Both the position numbers and the translations under genes were made by a program. Below, piece after piece: positions 59,492 to 64,000 of a DNA stretch of 64,000 nt; the stretch's first letter is position 1; each line of letters starts with the position of its first letter. The notes under the pieces were generated by a model that was given only the letters and a program-made list of their open reading frames with translations, was not told the origin of the DNA and made no database searches. Source of the stretch: Lentzea cavernae (GTDB lineage: Bacteria > Actinomycetota > Actinomycetes > Mycobacteriales > Pseudonocardiaceae); NCBI RefSeq assembly GCF_014653695.1, contig NZ_BNAR01000009.1:248001-312000 (forward strand), in the 5' to 3' direction.

Positions 59492-60112
59492 ATGGATTGG
59501 TCGGACAGCTGGCGCGGGGCCTTCCGCATCGAACTGCGTGCTGAGGCGATCAGCCTCGCGTTCCGCGGTTGGCCCGTACTGCCCGGCACGTTCCCGGCCG
59601 GTTCTGAGGACGGCGTGACGAAGTGGGCGGGCCGCAGCGGCCTCGAGCTCCACGGCCCGATCCCGGTGCACCGCGACTGGGTCGACCGGATCGGGACCCG
59701 TCCCGAGCAGGTCGCCACGTGGTGGGCCGGCGCGTCCTACAGCCTCCTCGTCGCCACCGGTCACGTGGTGGACGCGATCGAGGTCGGCACCGACCTCGGC
59801 CGCCGCGCGGCCGTCGCACTGCGGCAGATCGGTGTTCCCGTGCCGATCGCCGCGACCCCGTCCGGCCGCTGGATGTTCCTGGTGAAGTCCGGCTCGACGC
59901 TCAACACCGAGCTGGCCTCCAACCCGGACGTGCACCTCTACGGCAAGGGGGAGTACATCCCGCTGCCGCCCACCACCATGGCGCACGGTGTCGTGCACTG
60001 GCGGGTCAAGCCGCAGGTCTGCGGCTGGAACCTGCCGGACGCGCACGTCGTGCAGGACGCGCTCGTCGAGGCCGTGCACGCCCCGGCGCGCTTCCAGCTC
60101 GAAACCGTCTGA
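59492..60112 (+). CDS. Bifunctional DNA primase/polymerase-like (prim-pol family) protein
   Basis: This 206-residue protein resembles the N-terminal AEP prim-pol domain found in many actinobacteria: ALRIEL-type helix (AFRIELRAEAISLAFRGWPVLPGTF), then PEQVATWWAGASYSLLVATG and a C-terminal YIPLPPTTMAHGVVHWRV. The usual acidic metal-binding DxD is not obvious (DAIEV at 101-105 is the nearest), so activity is uncertain. ATG 59492 is used; ATG 59456 is also in frame. It sits between tad and helicase, as in other actinomycetes. Confidence 0.75.
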   Translation: MDWSDSWRGAFRIELRAEAISLAFRGWPVLPGTFPAGSEDGVTKWAGRSGLELHGPIPVHRDWVDRIGTRPEQVATWWAGASYSLLVATGHVVDAIEVGTDLGRRAAVALRQIGVPVPIAATPSGRWMFLVKSGSTLNTELASNPDVHLYGKGEYIPLPPTTMAHGVVHWRVKPQVCGWNLPDAHVVQDALVEAVHAPARFQLETV

Positions 60113-60518
60113 CTCACAACTGAATCCAAGCCCGGCCGTGTTGGGTGTCGTCGTGGACTCTCCCCGACAACCCCGAAGGCGATGCCCTGCACGGCCGTTC
60201 CACCAAGCCCGGTCCGATGATCGGCCTCCGCACCCCGCACGTCGGGGACCGGCAGAGGAACGGGCGAAAAGCCGAACACGCACCCCGAAGGACAGCCTCC
60301 CGCACCAGTGACCGGACCGAGGACGTTAGTGGCAGAGCCCCCGCTCTGCCGCGGTCGGTGAAGCCGGCTCCTCCCCGGAGTTCGTCAGAGGACAGTCGAC
60401 ACCGTCGCCTCCCGCGTGTCCTGTCAAGACAGACGAACGAACCAGATTCCACCGATGTTCCAAGGGATCCGGTCACGAAGCGGTAGCAGGCGGGAAAACA
60501 GTGTTCGGCACGTGGAGA
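60113..60518. other. Non-coding gap right of the primase-like gene
   Basis: No convincing gene is present in these 406 bp. Open frames are antisense-type with poor codon bias. Short inverted repeats such as GGCAGAG/CTCTGCC near 60330-60345 are seen. The gap may hold a decayed gene or the promoterless edge of the neighbouring insertion. Confidence 0.45.
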
Positions 60519-60556
60519 GCGCGCGCCGCAGGTACCCGTGAGCCTGCGGCGCGCGC
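60519..60556 (-). terminator. Terminator after the nucleotidyltransferase gene
   Basis: GCGCGCGCCGCAGG (60519-60532) and CCTGCGGCGCGCGC (60543-60556) form a perfect 14-bp stem with a 10-nt loop, 18 bp past the stop of the minus-strand gene. Confidence 0.8.
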
Positions 60557-60574
60557 CCACGAAAAGTGGTAGAC

Positions 60575-61348
60575 CTAGAGCCGAAGCCCTTCCGCGTAGG
60601 AAGCGAAGGCGAAGGTCTCCGCCATGGATCCGGGCCGTGGAACCGCATCGGCGTCCCAGCCGAGGTTCCGGTCCTGCAGGACCTGCTCGATCAGCGGGTG
60701 CCACCGCTGATCGAGCATTTTCTTCGCCCACACCAGGGCGCCGCGCTTGGACTCCACCGCTCCCGTGTGGATGGTGTAGAGCGTGCGGCAGTAGGCCGAG
60801 ACGATGTAGCGCTGCGTCCAGGCGTTGTCCTTCGGCGCCCACCCCAGGACGCCTTCGAGCACGTGCGGCAGCTCGGCGCGCATCGACGAGCGCAGAACGG
60901 ACGCGGGCACCTCATCGACCAGCGAGGTGATCGGCGGGCCGTCCAGCACGATGCCGTGGTGGCGCAGGATCCAGCGGGCGTGCGGGCTGTTGCAGTGCGT
61001 GTCCCAGACCAGCGTGCGGTGGCCGTGGTCGTTGAACAGCCACGGAACCCCAAGGCCCGCCACCGAGCGCAGCGACTCGACGTCGGCGTACGAACCCTCG
61101 ATCTCCGTCGACCAGTGGCCTGGACGGGTGGGGATCTCGTCGTGCAGCCGCCGCAACCCGTCGAGCGCGGTGCCGGACGGCAGTTCGGTGCAGGCGACGA
61201 TGAAGTCGCAGTCGCTGTGGAGATCACCGGCACCCAGGGCGAACGAGCCCTGGATGTACGCGCCGACGTAAGTGGGGCCGAGGATCTCGCGCACGGACGA
61301 GACGAGGTCGGCTAGCAGAGCGTTGAGATCGGAAAAAGGCGTGAACAA
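60575..61348 (-). CDS. Aminoglycoside-type nucleotidyltransferase (AadA/DUF4111 family)
   Basis: This 257-residue protein has an N-terminal nucleotidyltransferase domain with IQGSFALGAGDLHSDCDFIVA: Gly34-Ser35 and metal ligands Asp46 and Asp48. A C-terminal DUF4111 helical domain follows, as in ANT(3'')-type spectinomycin/streptomycin adenylyltransferases. Chromosomal homologues in actinomycetes may or may not confer resistance. It is inserted between the primase-like gene and the helicase, where mycobacteria have no such gene. Confidence 0.82.
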   Translation of the reverse strand: MFTPFSDLNALLADLVSSVREILGPTYVGAYIQGSFALGAGDLHSDCDFIVACTELPSGTALDGLRRLHDEIPTRPGHWSTEIEGSYADVESLRSVAGLGVPWLFNDHGHRTLVWDTHCNSPHARWILRHHGIVLDGPPITSLVDEVPASVLRSSMRAELPHVLEGVLGWAPKDNAWTQRYIVSAYCRTLYTIHTGAVESKRGALVWAKKMLDQRWHPLIEQVLQDRNLGWDADAVPRPGSMAETFAFASYAEGLRL

Positions 61349-61524
61349 GGCAACTCCTGAAGGACCCGTGGCCGATGAGGGGACGGGCGCGGCGGAGCAC
61401 CGACCCTCGCGCGCAGGCGCCTCAGGTCGTCGAGCGGGCCGCGCCTAGGGGCGACGGGTCCGATCGGTGGCGTTGCAGCTGCAGGCGTTCACGCCGACAC
61501 CGTAACCGGGCGAGCCGGCTCCGG

Positions 61525-63846
61525 TCAGGTGATTTTGCCCAGCACCACGTCCAGCACCAGCACGGCACCGGCCTTGTCCAGCGGGTCGTTGCCGTTGCCG
61601 CACTTCGGCGACTGCACGCACGACGGACAGCCCATCGGGCACGAGCAGGCTTCGATCGCCGCGCGCGTCGCCGAGAGCCACGCCCGCAACGCCGAGTGGC
61701 CCCGGTCGGCGAAGCCCGCGCCGCCCGGATGGCCGTCGTGCACGAAGACCGTCGGCATCCCCGTGTCCGGGTGCACGGCCGTCGACACGCCACCTATGTC
61801 CCACCTGTCGCACGTCGCGAACAGCGGCAACAGGCCGATGGCCGCGTGCTCGGCGGCGTGCAGGGCGCCGGGGACGCGTTTCGCCTCCACGCCGGCGTCG
61901 AACAGCAGCGACTCGTCGACCGTGTACCAGACGGCACGGGTCTGCAGCGTCTGCTCGGGCAGGTCGAGCGGGATCTGGTCGAGCACGACGCCCGACGGCA
62001 GGCGACGTAAGTAGCCGACGACCTGCGTCGTCACCTCCACCTCGCCCAGGCACACGGACACCCCGCCGAAATCGGTGCGTTCGACCTCGCGCACCACGGT
62101 GATGTCGACGCAGTCACGCGGCTGCGTCGTCCACTCCGGGTCTTCGCGGTGCACCATCGCGAGCCCGCTGTCGAGGTCGAGCTCGTCGACGACGTACGCC
62201 CGCCCCTGGTGCAGGTACACGGCACCGGGATGGACCTGCCAGCAGGCGGATCCGGGGTCGACCGTGCCGAGCATCCGGCCGGAGTCCGCCTCCACGACGG
62301 CCACCTGCTCGCCGCCGGAGCCACGGATGTCCACCCCGGCGTGCGGCCTGTCGTGCGACGCCCAGTACCACCCGGCAGGCCGCTTGCGCAGCAGCTTCTC
62401 CGCCACCAGCTCGGCCAGGACGGCTTCGGCCAGAGGGCCGCCGAAGTCGGCGAGGCAGGCCGGTGTCAGCGGCATCTCCGACGCCGCGCACGCCAGCTGC
62501 GGGCCCAGCACGTACGGGTTCAGCGGGTCCAGCACCGTCGCCTCGACCGGTCTGTCGAGCACCGCGGCCGGGTTGTGCACCAGGTACGTGTCCAACGGGT
62601 CGTCGCGCGCCACGAACACCACGAGCGCGCTGTCCCCCGACCGGCCAGCACGGCCAGCCTGCTGCCAGAACGAGGCCAGCGTGCCGGGGAAACCGGCCAC
62701 CACCACGGCGTCGAGCCCGGCGATGTCGACGCCGAGCTCCAGCGCGTTCGTCGTCGCGACGCCGAGCAGGTCGCCCGTGGACAGCGCCTTCTCCAGCGCC
62801 CGCCGCTCCTCCGGCAGGAATCCGCCCCGGTAGGCGGCCACCCGAGGAGGCAGCTCACCGTCCACTTCGGACAGGATCCGCTGGGTGCCCAGCGCCGTCA
62901 GCTCCGCGCCGCGACGGGAGCGCACGAAGGCGAGCGATCGTGCGCCCTCGACGACTAGGTCGGCGAGGATCCGCGACGTCTCCGCGCCGGCCGAGCGCCG
63001 GACGGGCGCGCCGTTCTCACCCTCCAGAGAGGTCAGTGGGGGTTCCCACAACGCGACCGTGCGCGACGCACGCGGCGAAAAGTCGTCCACGACAGCGGAA
63101 ACGGGGACGCCGAGCAATCGCTGAGCCGAACCAGAAGGATCAGCCACAGTGGCCGATGCCAAAACGAAGATCGGATCCGCGCCGTATTTCCGCGCGACCC
63201 TTCGCAGCCGCCGCATCAACAACGCCACGTGCGAACCGAAAACGCCACGATAGGAATGGCACTCGTCGATCACCACGTACTTCAGCCTGCGGAAGAAACG
63301 CAGCCATTTGGGGTGCTGCGGCAGGATTCCGCGGTGGAGCATGTCCGGGTTGGTGAAGACCCAGTTGGCGTGCGCCTTGACCCAGTCGCGTTCGGCCATC
63401 GGGGTGTCGCCGTCGTAGGCCGACGCGCGCACCCCCTTGATCCCCAGCTCGTCGAGCGAGCGGAGCTGGTCCGCGCCAAGGGCTTTGGTGGGGGACAGGT
63501 ACAGCGCGGTGGCCTTCGTGTCCGCCAAAAGAGTGGAAAGCACGGGCAACTGGTAGGCAAGTGACTTGCCCGACGCCGTGCCCGTCGCGAGGACCACGTG
63601 CTGCCCGGAATGAGCCAGCGACGCGGCCTGCGCCTGGTGCCGCCACGGCTCGCGCACCCCGATCTCCACGAACGCCTCGACGACCTCGGGGGCCGTCCAC
63701 GCAGGCCAGTCCACGTGATCTGCCTGCCGCAACGGCAGATCACGCGCGTGCGTGAGGGGCGACTCCCCGGCGGGCACCCCCGCCAGCACGCGGTCCAGCA
63801 ACCGGCGTCCCTGATCCACCACGGTTCCGAGCTTCGCATACACCAC
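61525..63846 (-). CDS. DEAD/DEAH-box helicase, MrfA/YprA/Hrq1 family
   Basis: This 773-residue 3'-5' helicase shows Q-motif EPWRHQAQAA, Walker A LATGTASGKSLAY, DECH box VVIDECHSYRG, SAT (LASATVADPS), motif V TTNALELGVDIAGLD and motif VI QQAGRAGRSG. The C-terminal DUF1998-type region ends with four cysteines in CSCPMGCPSCVQSPKCGNGND, the Zn site seen in MrfA and Hrq1. MrfA excises mitomycin-type and crosslink damage. The GTG start is at 63846. Counterpart: Rv3649, next to cspA, which probably lies just right of the window. Confidence 0.93.
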   Translation of the reverse strand: MVYAKLGTVVDQGRRLLDRVLAGVPAGESPLTHARDLPLRQADHVDWPAWTAPEVVEAFVEIGVREPWRHQAQAASLAHSGQHVVLATGTASGKSLAYQLPVLSTLLADTKATALYLSPTKALGADQLRSLDELGIKGVRASAYDGDTPMAERDWVKAHANWVFTNPDMLHRGILPQHPKWLRFFRRLKYVVIDECHSYRGVFGSHVALLMRRLRRVARKYGADPIFVLASATVADPSGSAQRLLGVPVSAVVDDFSPRASRTVALWEPPLTSLEGENGAPVRRSAGAETSRILADLVVEGARSLAFVRSRRGAELTALGTQRILSEVDGELPPRVAAYRGGFLPEERRALEKALSTGDLLGVATTNALELGVDIAGLDAVVVAGFPGTLASFWQQAGRAGRSGDSALVVFVARDDPLDTYLVHNPAAVLDRPVEATVLDPLNPYVLGPQLACAASEMPLTPACLADFGGPLAEAVLAELVAEKLLRKRPAGWYWASHDRPHAGVDIRGSGGEQVAVVEADSGRMLGTVDPGSACWQVHPGAVYLHQGRAYVVDELDLDSGLAMVHREDPEWTTQPRDCVDITVVREVERTDFGGVSVCLGEVEVTTQVVGYLRRLPSGVVLDQIPLDLPEQTLQTRAVWYTVDESLLFDAGVEAKRVPGALHAAEHAAIGLLPLFATCDRWDIGGVSTAVHPDTGMPTVFVHDGHPGGAGFADRGHSALRAWLSATRAAIEACSCPMGCPSCVQSPKCGNGNDPLDKAGAVLVLDVVLGKIT

Positions 63847-63917
63847 CGACAGTCCCGGCCGGGCAGTGCTCGACTTCCTGCGCAGATAACGGTGTGTGCA
63901 CGGAACGGGACGTTTCG

Positions 63918-63975
63918 TTGCCTCCTTGCAACAAGCCCCTAGACTCCCCGCTCATCGCATCCAATGAGGGATGCG
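63918..63975 (+). promoter_or_regulatory. Rightward promoter and hairpin at the window edge
   Basis: TTGCCT (63918-63923), a 16-bp spacer and TAGACT (63940-63945) resemble a housekeeping promoter reading out of the window. CGCATCC (63956-63962) and GGATGCG (63969-63975) form a 7-bp hairpin in the predicted leader. In related genomes cspA lies here, which would fit a structured cold-shock leader, but the gene is not in view. Confidence 0.45.
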
Positions 63976-64000
63976 TCACGTCGCGCTGGGCGGCTGGTCT

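Noticed and set aside
61445..61510. Short minus-strand frame ending NACSCNATDRTRRP beside the helicase, a possible Cys peptide
   Set aside because: It has no independent start with a ribosome binding site and is the tail of a shadow frame.
63830..63860. TGTCGGTG on the minus strand at the start of the MrfA-type helicase, a possible PafBC motif
   Set aside because: The sequence overlaps the start codon and no TAnnnT follows at the required 8-base spacing.

Overview
The window is about 64 kb of high-GC DNA from an actinomycete chromosome, most likely of the Pseudonocardiales (Lentzea/Saccharothrix/Amycolatopsis type). The evidence is a WhiB-family gene, frequent GTG starts, GTGA/ATGA stop-start overlaps, a Tad pilus operon with an Ssd-like ATPase, and a long block whose order matches Mycobacterium tuberculosis Rv3683-Rv3649 as recalled from memory: metallophosphoesterase, ponA2, whiB4, two Get3/ArsA-like ATPases, DUF4177, RidA, metallo-beta-lactamase, crp, nth, thioredoxin-like, CoA NUDIX, marP, epoxide hydrolase, holin-like protein, acs, SerB-like HAD, ssd, tad genes and helicase. 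The genus is inferred, and no search was run.

Region by region. 1-4.7 kb: the 3' part of a gluconokinase, a tandem MFS duplication and an HSL-type esterase. 4.8-6.4 kb: FMN reductase, then an Ohr-Dps oxidative-stress pair. 6.4-12.8 kb: prolyl oligopeptidase, GAF, ABM and SMI1 proteins, tRNA-Pro(CGG), metallophosphoesterase, GatB/YqeY and a HAD dehalogenase. 12.8-24.6 kb: GntR regulator, PonA2-like PBP, WhiB4/WblA, paired ATPases, RidA, two paralogous actinobacterial proteins, MBL, NUDIX, Gfo/Idh and HIT proteins. 24.6-27.3 kb: a second sliding-clamp gene with a DNA-damage-type promoter, a decayed triplicated intergenic repeat and a third MFS gene. 27.6-38.9 kb: crp, nth-TlpA-NUDIX-marP, an inserted TetR/FAD-monooxygenase pair, ephE, holin-like, nhaA and acs. 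39-52 kb: a degenerate Fic protein, kynurenine genes with an Lrp regulator, NsrR-Hmp nitric-oxide detoxification, and a peptidoglycan-recycling set (murQ, murR, AmiE-like hydrolase, namZ, nagZ). 52-60 kb: a probable Ms1-like small RNA, SerB-like HAD, ssd and the tad operon with two unlisted microproteins. 60-64 kb: primase-like protein, nucleotidyltransferase and an MrfA-type helicase.

How the parts work together. Cell-envelope functions recur: PonA2 and MarP build or protect the wall, NamZ, NagZ and MurQ recycle it, and Tad assembles pili on it. Redox and nitrosative defence (Ohr, Dps, WhiB4, NsrR-Hmp, AhpD-like) is the second theme. DNA maintenance (DnaN2, Nth, MrfA, primase-like) is the third. 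The most notable observations are the clamp paralogue with a RecA-NDp/PafBC-like promoter, the Ms1-like RNA locus, the Fic protein with a ruined catalytic motif but an intact inhibitory motif, the coupled 36- and 33-residue proteins upstream of tadA, and several well-formed operator palindromes. No CRISPR array, transposase, integrase or large biosynthetic cluster was seen.
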